Assembly (NCBI GenBank): GCA_023079485.1
Contig: CM041115.1
Coordinates: 44,572,305 to 44,636,304 of the forward strand
Length of the DNA stretch: 64,000 nt
DNA from: Archilochus colubris
Lineage: Eukaryota; Chordata; Aves; Apodiformes; Trochilidae
Reading direction: 5' to 3'
Shown: piece by piece, positions 21,773 through 33,413 of the stretch
Layout: each line of letters begins with the position of its first letter
How positions within the stretch are numbered: the first letter of the stretch is position 1
Notes under the pieces: generated by a model
Seen by the model: only the letters and a program-made list of their open reading frames with translations
The model's database searches: none
Told to the model about the DNA's origin: nothing
Made by a program: the position numbers and the translations under genes

Positions 21773-24440
21773 GGCTACAGATAGAAACGGATGGAGAACT
21801 ACCTTAAAAAGTCCTGCACAACATCCATTTGGAAAAGAGGAAAGAGCTAATCAGCAAAGAAAATTTCATTTTGGAGGCCAGGAAGCACAGAGCTGGGATA
21901 TAAACATTGCCAAAAGTCAAGACCAAGTTGGAAGTTTGCAGAGGAAATTAAATAGTGATAATAAAAGGAAATTGTAAAAAGTTATTTCATTATTGAAACA
22001 GAAAGATTTTAAAGGAGAATGGATGTTTTTATACAGAGAGGATTAGAGGTGGTGTAGGTATGTGAATGCACTAAATGAAACTTAGTTTTAGTTTTCTCTT
22101 AGAACATTAAAATCTGGAGAAAAGGAGGACAGATGTGAGATAAGTGTCAGGAAACTGAAAATATCTCCTTGGGGAAGAAGCAAAGCTGAGAGCTAGATGC
22201 ACTCAGCCAGCAGGGAGCAGATCCCTCACCACAGGATGCTCGGAGACCTGGCAGCCACTCCAAGTAATTTTGTCACGCTGTGAAGGAGTGGGATCCACGT
22301 TACTTGAGAGCAGTAAATATAGTAACCATAATTAAGAAAGTGTATTTGCATCTAAAGACATGTTAGCTTGATTGTGATGGTGTGCAACAGTATGGGGTGA
22401 ATTTTAAAGGAAAGGAATAATTAATGCTGTGATGATTAATGAAAAATCAGAGAAAGAACAACAGCCCGTGTCTGCCAGCTGCAGGGTGCCAGGCCAGGCT
22501 AGAGCCTATCTTTGCAAGAGAGCTGATTGATTGCTTTTAGGAAAGGAATTGCAGCTGAGTGAGGTTGCCTGAACATCAGAAATGCACTCGTGATATGGGA
22601 AATCATTGTCAAAATGAAAGGGGGGAGGAAAAGCACACAAACTGTATCAAGAAAGCAATAAATGGTTTTGCAGGGAGATGGAAGTGGGTTGTGCTGGAGG
22701 AGAACTTGTAGAATTTCCCTGGGGAATCAGGATCTTTTCAGGGACTATAGTTGAAAAAATAGGTGCACATTAATGAAATTTGCTCATGAGATAATTGCAG
22801 GACAGAGCCTTGTAAAGAAATACACCTGAACATGGTACAGGTAGACATAGATAACCTCCAAGTCTAAGTCTAAGTCAAGTAATAGTACTAGCGTGAAATT
22901 TAACACACATTTCAAAATCATGTCTGTAGTATCTTACAGGAGGATTTCTGCAGTACCGCAGGCATTCACCATGGGGATTCACTTCTACATTTCAGCAGGA
23001 GACTGAGGAATTGACAGAGAAAGAGAGATAACAGGGTATTTTATTAAGGAAAGAACTTCCAGTAAATGTAGGAAAGAGTTCACAGCCTTGCACTGCACAG
23101 TATTCCAAGTGTTACTTGGAATATAGAGAACAAGACCAATAACCCACATTCAGGAAAGAGAAATTCATAGGGAAGAAGAGGGAAAAACCCTACTCTGTGT
23201 CAAGAGGCTGGGGGATTTTGACTTTCTCAGTAAATGAAATGCTCTAGGTGTGCTCAAAGTGCTGATGTAATTTTACAGGATTTTGTTATCTAAAACATCC
23301 CTCTGGATACACGTTACCAGAGGCCCGTCTTACATGGGGCTAAAGGTAGGAGATATGAATGCTAGGAGATACTAAGGGCTAGATCCAATGATGTGCTTTA
23401 TTCTAAGAAACTGAGGTAGGGAATATTGTTAGGGAGCTTTTGACTTAATAGCTTAATGTCTACAGTACTTAGCCTGGGCAATGGGTGAGGTGGCCTGGGT
23501 ATCATTGTCAGCCTAAAAAGCTCAGATTCATGTTTTTCTACATTTCATAAGAAAGCAACTTAACCTATAAGCTGCAGGAGAATATGGGCTATGGAGATAG
23601 TCCACTTTTTGTGTTAAAGCCATAACACTGGGCACCTGAAAACTGAGTATTTGTGAGGCTATGAAGGGAGCAAGCAAGAGGGAATGAAGCTTATAAAAGG
23701 GCTTGACTGAGGGAAAGGTAGGCAGGCACAGCAAACAGAAGCCTTGTTCCCTTAATAAATTGGAATAAACACAAACTGAGGTAAAGAGTTTGCTCTTTCC
23801 TAGAGACAGAAATGCAACCTTTGGTGAGATCTTTGATGATAATAAGCACCTGATAACACCTTAGAAGACCTGGAAAAGAAATACACATGTCTTTGTGCAT
23901 AAGACAACATGATGGAATGAGGCCTGGACCTTATCCTTCAGAGCACTTACATGTAAAGACAGTTAGTGAAGCCCAGACACACACAGGTGTTGAAATGGAT
24001 GCTCATCTGGCCAACTTAGCTGTCTCTCATCTGAGTTAGCCCTTTGGGTGGAATTCACCTCACTTGATCAATATGGGACATCTAGTGGAAGCAAGTTCAT
24101 CAGATGCTCCCCATGATCAGTGGAAAGAGACAGGACAGCACTCCTACCTGGGGTGATTGTCCCAGAAAGAGCCGGAGCATCCTGCCATCTTCACAGATGT
24201 CCCTGCTGGTCACAGCTAGAGCTGGACAAGTCAGCTTAGGTGACATACCCTATGTCTGGGAGCTAACATCATGTGGGAGAAATGCCACCACGAGGACTTT
24301 AACACATGAAGATCCAAGTAATGGGGAATTGAAATACTCCAGGGTTCAGATGCTTTTGGGAATTGCACCTGGCAAAAGGCAGGACTGAGAATGAGGATCA
24401 GCTTGCCTGTGAGAGACTTCAGGCCAAACAGCTGTGGATC
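21773..24440. other. Non-coding sequence with a 10-bp perfect hairpin, no gene seen
   Basis: No gene was recognised. A purine-rich composition dominates 21775-22200. A short TCTAAGTC direct repeat lies near 22860-22877. A perfect inverted repeat occurs at 23101-23123. The motif GGAATTCACCTCAC at 24050-24063 recalls the GGAATTCATTTCAC motif of the repeat at 21597-21772, but too little matches for assignment. Confidence 0.5.
23101..23123. repeat. Perfect inverted repeat (10-bp stem, 3-nt loop)
   Basis: TATTCCAAGT (23101-23110), loop GTT, ACTTGGAATA (23114-23123). There is no T-run or other terminator context and no known function. It may be a chance palindrome. Confidence 0.9.
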
Positions 24441-24451
24441 AAAGGGTTTAA

Positions 24452-24548
24452 TAGCTCAATTGGCAAAGATGATAGATTTTTGCATGTTCAGCTGACCTAC
24501 TCTGTTCATTTAACTTAGAAAATTTACAAGCTCTCCTGGCTCAGTTGG
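24452..24548 (+). other. Two tRNA-like A-box motifs (possible tRNA-derived SINE remnant)
   Basis: TAGCTCAATTGG (24452-24463) and TGGCTCAGTTGG (24537-24548) both fit the pol III A-box consensus TRGCNNARYNGG, 85 bp apart, and the second continues TGGAGC as in real tRNAs. No acceptable B box (GGTTCGANNCC) follows either, and no cloverleaf can be folded. These are not functional tRNA genes. A decayed tRNA-derived SINE is possible; coincidence is also possible. Confidence 0.25.
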
Positions 24549-27500
24549 TGGAGCTTTGTGATCAAATGAAGTCAATGGAACAGATGTGTTTTGAGTGCCA
24601 AGTAGTTCAGAGGGTTGCTTTCCCTCCTTCTTCCTTTAAAACAGCAGAAAAATAAAAGTAAGCAACTACAACTAAGATTAACATATAGAGCACTCAGATC
24701 CCAGGAAATCTCTCAAATCGGAGATCCAACTGCAGAATCAATTCTGTCCCACTTATCTTTCTACTTTCTGTGAGAAGTATTTATCATCAAAATGTAGCAA
24801 GACCTCAGAGATTATCATTGTTCTACAGTTGGCAACATTCACTTCAGGAATACCTTTCGTGTTTCAGGGCTTGATTTCTCAACTTGATTTTTATCATTAA
24901 CTGTAATGCTTTGCTTTTCATTATCTCCCCATTGGGAAAAGACAGAATAATTAGGAGTGCCAGTTTGATGCAGGAGATCATTTACCACACACCTACTCAT
25001 TTTCCTGTTTGCATTTGTGTAACAGGGCTCTGCATGTGTAGATGAACAATGAAGAGTCCTGCGAGTCCAGGAATAAGCCATATAAAAAGAAATAAGCAGG
25101 TAAACCAAGCTAACTCATTATTGACAAATAATTCTGAGCTCACAGTGGTGGTTTAGAAGGTGCTGAAGGACATTACCAAGGAAAATGCTGAGAGGGAGCA
25201 CTATGGGGGGTTATGCTAATTCTACATCCAGGGCCTATCAGACTCAGCACAGATGCAGCCATCCTGGGAGATGATGCAGCTAAAACAAACCTTCTGGGTG
25301 TGTGGGACCCCTTATTCAAACATCCCCAGCAAGTTAGTCCACTGCCTACACAGCTCTGGTACAAGTTACTCACCAGCAGACTCTGTGGGCTTCCGCTGAG
25401 GTGGGGTGGCATGGGGTCAGCTGGAAAGCCCTGATGCCCTGGAAAGCATTTTCCAAGGCAGTAAAGAGTTTTTGAGTACAGATTTCGACTGAAAAAGGCT
25501 CACCTCAAAATGTATCACAGGAAAAAGCAATAACAAAGGCTCCACAGTTCTTCAGGTAGACATTCTTGTACCAGCTTCAAAGGTTTCACACTATGGGGAC
25601 TGACCTAATGCTCAGGATGGGAAGGGATTAGCCACAATCCTTCATGTGTGGGCACAGATGTACCCAGCATTGCCAGCAGAGAAAGAGGAAGCACCTTTGA
25701 CCTCTCCCTCAACTTTTCACCCTGCAATACCTGTGAGGCTGTTGTAAGCAACAGAGATCTTGTGCCTCCTCTGATTCTTGTGCCAAGGTGAATCTCTTGC
25801 TACATGAATAGCACCATAAAACACTTCTGGTATTTATGACACATTGCTTAACTGAACGGGGCCCAGGGCCATAGCAGTTTCACAAACACCTGATTTTTTC
25901 AGAAGGGATAGTAAGCAATGGTCTCCTAGGAGCCAAGGTCTGTGAATGTTTTCTGAAAGTGCAAGTGTGGCTGCAAGACCAAATAGGCCACCAAAAGAAA
26001 GGAGCCATAGTCTTAGTGCTGTGACTTTTAGCTTCTGTCTGGGTATGAAATGTGAGGCTTTCTACATGTCAGGGATGTCAGGTCCTGTTGAGCCACATTG
26101 AGTTCATTACTGAATTAGAGCATTTGAATGTGTATCTAGATCATCTTTTCTGTAAAGTCCAGAAAACATTATAACTAGGACCTTGGTTTGAGAGCAGGCA
26201 AACTTCTCAGTTTTATCCCTCTTTTACCAGTCTCCTAAAATACCAAGGTTTTACTGCCTTTCTCTTTGGGTCATCTTTCCTCCGAGCTTCTTAGCTTACT
26301 GCCAGTTACAATCACATTTGACAGAGGGACAAAAAGTTTCAGTTCCTACTTTTGTTCAAATCAGTAACTACTTAGAGGAGAAGATTATTTTCTTCAGTGG
26401 AAGCAAGTTTTCAGGGCACAAATTCCTGCTAGCACATCTCAGGTAAGCCTGCACAACAAGCCCCCCATGGGGCTAATGGTGGGGTGCAGCAAGGGGTTGA
26501 AAGGGAAGGACTCAGGGGAAGAGGGAGTGTGGAGGGCAGAGGAAGGAGCTGGAGCCTTTCTGGGGACTGTGACTGTGAGGCACTGTTGTTGTTGCTCTGA
26601 TATAAGGCTGTTCTTGTATGCTGAATCATACGCCACTTGTTGAATTCAGTAAGAAACAGGCAACAACCTACCCACATGTGCAGAGAAACTGGTATCACAT
26701 GCCCTTCAAAAAGAAGTATTAGTATACCAAAACAATTCCCAGACACTCTTAATATTCTGCCAAACAAACTTCCATTTATCTCAGTATTGGTAGGTGCAGA
26801 CCAAGAATGTACCACTTGGAAGAGATTTTCTGCATGGAGAGGAATTTTGCCTCTTCTGCATTTTCCTGGTTGGTTGGATTCACATAAAATTGCCTGATTC
26901 TTGTGGCTAAACCTAGAATTAACCTAAATGCAGGCCAGCAGTCTCTCTTTTTTTGATATATTTCTCCAGTGGAAAAATAATAAAGTTTTCACTAGTCCCC
27001 TGATTTTAGCTTAATTTTAGAATAAAATGTAGGGCAATGCCCTTCTTCTATGCCCTTCTTTTGGAATAGGAAGCAGAAGGACCTTGCTAACTGGTCAATA
27101 AGCTTCACACCAAGTATTTTACAAAGAGTATAACCCAATATTAGCAAAAGGAATGCATTCAGAGTTGGTCTTTCTTACTGAAAGGCTCAAATCTTCACTG
27201 TTGTTGCTTATGATAAGCTCTGGCACATGTCTATGCATCAGATTTAGCACTAGTATTCTGTCTCTTTCAGGATAAAGTTAATCTTTTTCCCATTGTTTAG
27301 ACCCTGAGCACTTTTGCTCTTAGTGACATGGAGTCCATTGCAAGGTTCAGTTCTGTTTCCTCCCAGCAACACATTTCTCTGTGGACACTTGCAATCCTTC
27401 AGCTGAGCCATGGAGCATGGCTGCTCATGGCCAGCTCTAGCATCCTCTGCAGTGATGTAATTAGGTGACATTGCCAGGCATTGAGCTGACCCTGCAGATT

Positions 27501-29421
27501 AACCTGCAAAAGTAAAGTGCAGGGATGTGATCACAGTCACAAGGTCACTATAATCCCAGCATTCATGCTGCTGACTCTCCACTCTACTACATTTCCATTA
27601 TGACTTTTAAGATTCCATCATAGACAAGTTTTTAGCCCATTTGGTCTGAATTAGTGGCAGCTACATTGTTTGTGTGACTGGCTGATATTTGCCACCTTTG
27701 TTGTAAGTCATGTCCCCATATCAGGTCCCAGGCAAATGCCTTCCTGCTGCACCTCATGCCTCCAGCTCTTCCCTGATGCACCACGTCCTGCCAAGCAAAA
27801 GCATTCGCAGTCATGAGGCAGAACTCAACGCTGAGTGTCCTAAAAAAACCCCACAAACCCACCAGTCATTCTTATTAATGTTACTCCTAAGGAATTTTTT
27901 TTTTTTTTTTTACAGCTTGTAACTTATTTTACAGAAATACGGGAGGTTTGTTCTTTTACTCCTGTGAATCATGCTGCCCCATCCCCATGGGAGCCCAGGC
28001 ATCCTGCTCCTGTTTTTCATTGCAGGCTGCTCTGGACCCAGGCTGCAGGCATCAGAGAAGTGCTGAAACCTCTCTCAGCACTTTTTGTTCTGGCCTGTTC
28101 TGAGGATGAAGGCAAGTGAGATGATAAAGTTAATCTTTTACCAGGAAAGGCTAGATGAGGATCCTGAGCTATCTAGCTGCCAGCTAATACTGCCTCAGAG
28201 GAGGCAGCTGTTTAGTGGACAATGGTCTGTACTTGAATGACTTCAAGAAAAGATGTAATCAGCCATTTACTATCTTTCTTCTTTCCATTAAGTTCAAAGT
28301 AGTATATAATCACTTCAATTTTCTTTCAGCAGTGATAAGGCTCAAATATAAACCACAAAGACTGAACTCTCAGTCAGCCTCCATGTTTTATCCTGGATTT
28401 ATCTTCAGCCATCATCAGGCGCTGTCTTTCTGCCTGACCTGTATGGAAACTGGCCTTCAAGGAGGGTCAAGTATTCACTTTCATACTTCTCTGTGCTGCA
28501 ATGCATTTCCTGGCAAGATTAGGTAAAGCAATTGCTTTTCATTTCAGGCCATCACAAGTAGATGCTTCATAGAAGATCTACTTTGAAGCAATCATTTTTC
28601 TCATTTGTCATAGGCTTATAGATTGAGACTATGGCCAGGCTATTTTTATATTCACTGTGCCAGGAACAAAGCCCAATAATTTGAAAAAATACATTGATTT
28701 TTATCTTAAAAAGTCATTTAGAGGATATTGTCAGAGATTCCTCTCTCAGTCACTGTGACAGTGACACTGTGCAACACAGCTCAGAGGCAGAGCAATAGAA
28801 GCATGCAGGGATGCACCTTAATTAAGTACAAATTAAGCAAAATTTCCATTATTTCAGCATTTTACGTTGAACAGTCATTGACAAAACATAGAAGCAGTGT
28901 TGGCAACAGAAGCTGAGCCTTTCCCTTCCCTGAGCCTTCACCATGTGGCTTTCCTCTTGCTCACCAGGTGAAGCTCAATTTCTTTGCCTTGCAGCTGCAC
29001 CACACACAGGGGAAAGTGTCACCAGTTTTCCTTTAGCCTAGAGAGGGGACATCAGCTGGGACTGTCTCCTGAGATGTGGGAAATTAAGCTGCATACCTCT
29101 GTGAAGAAAGTACTAAACATCATCTTTCCTGTGTGAGTGCTCTTGCCACTTGGCTCTCAGCAGGTTTGTCATTTGAAGGTGGGATCACACTTTCACATGG
29201 GTTCTACAACGTGCATGAAAGCCTGGGGCACTGCCACCTTGGAGAGAATCACTTCCATGGTGATGCTCTGCCTTCTAGCCCCTCCTCAGACCCTTTATGC
29301 TGTGGCTGCTGGATCCCTCATCTCCTGCCCTCGACCTGTGCAGAGGGGCTACTCCTGCCCACCAGACCTGAATGAAAGGTAAGGCTGTGCTGGCTGGCAC
29401 TGGGGCTCATCCTTCACTCCG
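24549..29421. other. Non-coding sequence; poly-T run, no confirmed gene
   Basis: No gene was recognised. A T17 homopolymer at 27895-27911 and a G-rich purine block at 26480-26545 are present. A 45-nt exon-like interval lies at 26398-26442 (strong acceptor and CTCAG/GTAAGC donor). A 225-nt region ending in a GAAAG/GTAAGG donor at 29380 is open in two phases. See the findings. Confidence 0.5.
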
Positions 29422-29601
29422 TGTGGTGGGTTGACCCTGGCAGAGCACCAGGGTGCCCACCAAAGCCACTCTATCACTCCCCTCCTCTGCTGGACAGGGA
29501 AGAGAAAAACATAACAAAAGGCTCATGGGTTGAGAAAAGGACAGTGAGATCACTCACCGATTAATGTCATAAGGAAAAAGACTCAGCTCAAGGAAGTCCA
29601 T

Positions 29602-29607
29602 TTTATT
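29602..29607 (-). promoter_or_regulatory. LTR polyadenylation signal AATAAA
   Basis: The plus strand reads TTTATT, so AATAAA lies on the minus strand, downstream of the TATA-like box of the same LTR. The spacing and order fit an R/U5 polyadenylation site and support the minus orientation. Confidence 0.55.
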
Positions 29608-30080
29608 GCCAGTCAAATCAGAGTAATGAGAAAAAAACAGAACAGATCTTAAAATCTTCCCTTCCCTTCTTCCCGGGCTCAGGGACACTTATTTCCCTCC
29701 CCTTAGTGATACAGGGTGAGGGGGAGTGGGGGTTGCACACAGTCCATCACACATTGTCTCGGCCAAACCTTCCTCATCATGAGGAGAAGTCCTTGTACTA
29801 TTCATCTGCTCCAGATTGGGATTCCTCCCACAGTAGGGATTAGTCCTTTACTAATCTCACACATGGATCCTTCCCATGGGCTGAAGTTTGTCATGAACTG
29901 TGCCAGCTTGAGTCCTTTCCATGAGGTGCAGTCCTTCAGGAACAGCCTGCTTCACTGTGGGTACCCCATGGGGTCACAAGTCCTGGCAGCAAGCCTGTCA
30001 AAGTATCATCTCCTCTCTTCATAGGATAGCAGGTCCTGGGCCTGCTCCAGTCTGGGCTTTTTATGGGGTCACAGTCTTCT

Positions 30081-30383
30081 AGAACACTTAGGGTTCGAAG
30101 GGACCTTAAAGATCATCTAATTCCAGCCCCCTCTGCCATGGGCATAAATACCTCCCATTAGACCAGGTTGCTCAAAGTCCAGTCCAGCCTGGCCTTGAAC
30201 ATTTCCAGATGTGAGGTATCCAGAGTCTCACCACCCTCATGGTGAAGAATTTCTTCCTGATGTCTAACCTAAATCTACCCTCTTTCAGTTGAAAGCCATT
30301 ACCTCTTCTCCTACTACTCCATGTCCTTATAAAAAGTCATAGGATCACCAAATCTGTAGCAGAGGACAGTATCAGAGGATGCA
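30081..30383 (-). mobile_element. CR1 LINE 3' fragment nested in the LTR
   Basis: In reverse orientation this carries the CR1 3' UTR/ORF2-end block: AGGGACCTTAAAGATCATCT, CCCCTCTGCCATGGGC, AGACCAGGTTGCTCAAAGTC, CTGGCCTTGAACATTTCCAG, CTCACCACCCTCATGGTGAAG and AATTTCTTCCTGATGTCTAA. It interrupts the LTR consensus exactly, and LTR sequence resumes near 30389. CTTCT occurs at 30076-30080 and again at 30384-30388, a possible 5-bp target-site duplication. The last 40 bp (30345-30383) resemble neither consensus well. Because it sits inside the LTR, this CR1 must have inserted after it. Confidence 0.85.
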
Positions 30384-30817
30384 CTTCTTTGAGTGCATCC
30401 ATCTGCTATAGTGATGGCGTGAAGACCCTCCATGGGCTTCAGGGGAATATCTGCTCCACATGGATATCCATGGGCTGCAGGGGCACATCCTGCCTCACCA
30501 TGGTCTGCACCACAGGCTGCAGGGAAATTTCTCTCCAGTGTCTGGAGTACCTCCTCCCCCTCCTTCACTGACCTTGATGTTTAGGTATATGCTCTGTCCT
30601 CTCTTCTGGCTGCTGTTGCACAGCAGATTTTTTTTCCACTTCTTAAATGTGTTGTCACAGAGGCGCTACCACCATCACTGATGGGCTCAGCCTTGGCCAT
30701 TGGCAGGTCCTCCTTAGAGCCAGCTGGAACTGTCTCTGTTGTACATGGAGGAAGCTTCTGGCATCTTGTAACAGAACTCACCCCTGTGCCCAAACCTTGC
30801 CATGCAAACCCAGTACC

Positions 30818-31167
30818 TTCAGCAACGAGACAAACAAGCATCCACTGATGTGCATAGCCTAGATCCTCAGCTTGGAAGTCATCCTGCTTTGAATGGCTCC
30901 TTTCTTTGCTGCAGCCCCTAAGAGGGTTTTCCACATCTCTGCATCTCTGAGGCAGAGATTGTGAAGCCACAATGTTGTCCATCTTCCCCTTTCCCTTGGG
31001 AATTCTCTCCACACTGCCTAAACAGTAGCTGGTGGGGAGACAGGTTCTGCTACATGCAGTGGGCTGCTGGTTTGGCCATGCTATGCCTTCTTGCCTTGAA
31101 GAAATATCTGGACCTCAATGCCGTTCCCTTGCCTTTGGTGTGGGAGCCACCATTATCTCCAGCATCA
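30818..31167. other. Unique flank of the LTR, no gene seen
   Basis: Overlapping frames on both strands here, up to 143 codons at 30581-31012 on the minus strand, mostly read across the LTR and its flank and match nothing known. No retroviral internal region is visible. Confidence 0.55.
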
Positions 31168-31226
31168 TCACACACGTGCGTGCATGCATGCACATACTCA
31201 TATGTACCTGCATGGACACACACACA
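31168..31226. repeat. CA/TG-rich alternating purine-pyrimidine tract
   Basis: CACACACGTGCGTGCATGCA followed by a degenerate CA/TG stretch and ending ACACACACAC. It is a degraded dinucleotide microsatellite with the strictly alternating pattern that favours left-handed DNA. Confidence 0.8.
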
Positions 31227-33413
31227 CTTCCTTCTGTACCCATACAGGTACAATCCAGCACACAGCTGGTCAGCCCAAAATGGACAGAGTACACCCCAAA
31301 AACTAAATACAATACCCCATTCCAGTGTCTTGATCATACAGAGAATGAGGGAGGTTCCTACTGTGTAGGATAATTCCAACATGCTTCAGAGCAGTGAAAT
31401 AAAGCATTTCACATGGGGCTGGTAGCTCCACCTGTTCCTAAGGTTAGCAGACACTTCCTATTGTAAGACCTTGTTTTCAGTTCCTCATCCACCAAATGTT
31501 GATTGCCTGGGCTGACATTAATGTGCACCATAGGTCTGCATCAGGTATCTGCAGTATTGGTGTCTGCAGCTGTAGAAATTGCAGAAACTTGTAATAAAGG
31601 CACTTAAAATTACAGAACTATGGAAGATACTTCCTTTACTTTGTTTAAAAAAAATGGTCTTGAAGCCTTTGCTCTGGAGATATTGAGGTGTCCTGTCATC
31701 TTTGGGGAAGATCTGATGAGATGAATTAGATTGCTTTTATCCTTCAGATCTGATTTCTGCCATATTGTGAAATTCTTCCCAAATTTGTCCAGCTTGTAAG
31801 TTTAACAAAACACCCCCGTTAAGTGGAGGGAGGCCTTGACTTTCTCAGCTGCAAACCAGAAGAGTATTTAAACAATACCTACCCTGCACACATAATGGTG
31901 GATCTACACTTGCAGACTTCTTGGGTACTTTGTCCATCCACCTTTACTGTCTGAGTGACCAAGTCTGGCTGGAGAACAAAGCTCTCCCTTTCGCCTGCCA
32001 TTCACAGGGTCTCAGAGCCCTGGACACTTGATGCAAACCCAAAAAAACCCAATCTCCCACCAGCTGTATTACATGCAATGCAGCACATTCCCACACCCTG
32101 CTTCAAATGGAAGGAACTCAATGAGACTAAGGACCTGTTTTAACTGAGGCAGAAGGAAAGGCCAAGTGTCCACAGGAATGAAAGGGACCCCAGCTCTTGG
32201 AGAGGCCACAAATATGGTTGCTTATCTGGGATCTAACTCACATGCATCTTAACAGCACCTTCATTTGCCCACTCTCCCAGTGAGTAGAAGGCCACTGTAT
32301 TTTTCCCTGATGTTCAACAATCTTTCTTTAAATTACAGCCTAAACGTCTTTAAGTATGTAAATGTTCTCCTGCCAGTGCTGCCTTTTAGCAGTGGTTTTC
32401 TGGCTTAGGTATTTTTTCTTGGCTATGTTTGTAGGCTGCAGCAATATTGATAGATTGAGCAAAGACAGAGTTGGCATGAGCATCTAAAAGGAAGGTACTG
32501 GAGCTTCAGTATAGGGAGAAGCCATGGGTCCAAACAGGAGATGAGACAAGAGGTTCAGGGTCTAAGACCTAAGCTGGAAATGCTCACTGCTCATACTCTA
32601 CTAATTTTTAAAAAATTTCTTCTTTTGATCCACGTAGGCAAAAGAACCCTTAACCCAAAAGCAGTGTATTGTAAATGACACCTTGTTGTCATCTGGACAG
32701 TTATTACAGCATAGTACAAACTTCACAGTCTGCTTTTTTCACCAGCAACCAGTGTTCAAGACAGACCAACCCCAAGGGCGAAACAGATTTTTCCAGTTAC
32801 AATGTAAAATGCCTGGCTGTAAATAGTCTCATATCCCACGTACTCAAAACTAAGTGTCTGTATCTAGGCAATACTTCTGATCCTAATCATACTGTGCTTC
32901 AGCTTGCCAGCTCTAACATGGAGAATACCCTCACTATCATTCTACAGAGCTAGTGGGAGGATTTACTCATAAATGTTTGTAAAACATTCAGGCTTCATAA
33001 TGGTAAGCAGCACAGAAAAGACCTTAAAGCAGTTAATCACTTCATTTTCACAGCAGGATTTATAGGGAAGAGTAATAAATATGGTATGAAACTTCACATT
33101 AAATAGCAAGGATGAAATAAAATACTGAATAATTGCCCACTAAGGGGACTCATCTGACCTATGCACTTAATGAGGCAGAGGCATACAAGAAAATTATGAT
33201 GTGATCTTCTTAAAATTGTGCATGCTTCATAAGGCACAACGGCAACATAAGTAAGAGCATATAGGCAATCTTCATTCTGGCATTTTGATTAATTAATATA
33301 GCAACCTTAATAATGTGCTTCAGCATCATTACTTGTCTGTGCATGTGCTGTGATAGAAACACAGAGGAGAAAGGTACCCATTCATTCATCATATTATTTG
33401 TACAGCCTCATCA
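31227..33413. other. Unique non-coding sequence, no gene seen
   Basis: AT-leaning sequence with short frames only (at most 92 codons, 32675-32953). Nothing recognisable on either strand. Confidence 0.55.

Larger units (their letters stand above)
29422..30817 (-). mobile_element. Solo LTR of an endogenous retrovirus (passerine type), split by a CR1
   Basis: The left end reads TGTGGTGGGTTGACCCTGG and the right end CATGCAAACCCAGTACC, both characteristic of a common songbird LTR that I recall from zebra finch (TguLTR group). Internal blocks agree: the CCACCAAAGCCACTCTATCA block, the repeated CCATGGGCTGCAG modules, and GAGGCGCTACCACCATCACTGAT. Minus orientation is inferred from signals: a CCAATGG box at 30697-30703, a TATA-like TTTAAGAA at about 30638-30647, and an AATAAA polyadenylation signal at 29602-29607 (plus strand TTTATT), in that order. 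No retroviral gag/pol/env, primer-binding site or second LTR adjoins it, so it is a solo LTR from homologous recombination. A clean target-site duplication was not visible. Length is about 1.09 kb without the nested CR1. Confidence 0.85.

Noticed and set aside
24452..24548. Functional tRNA genes
   Set aside because: A boxes only; no B box, no cloverleaf pairing, no terminator.
29716..30681. Short plus- and minus-strand frames (102, 84, 73, 60 codons)
   Set aside because: They lie inside the solo LTR and nested CR1, which at these positions encode no protein.
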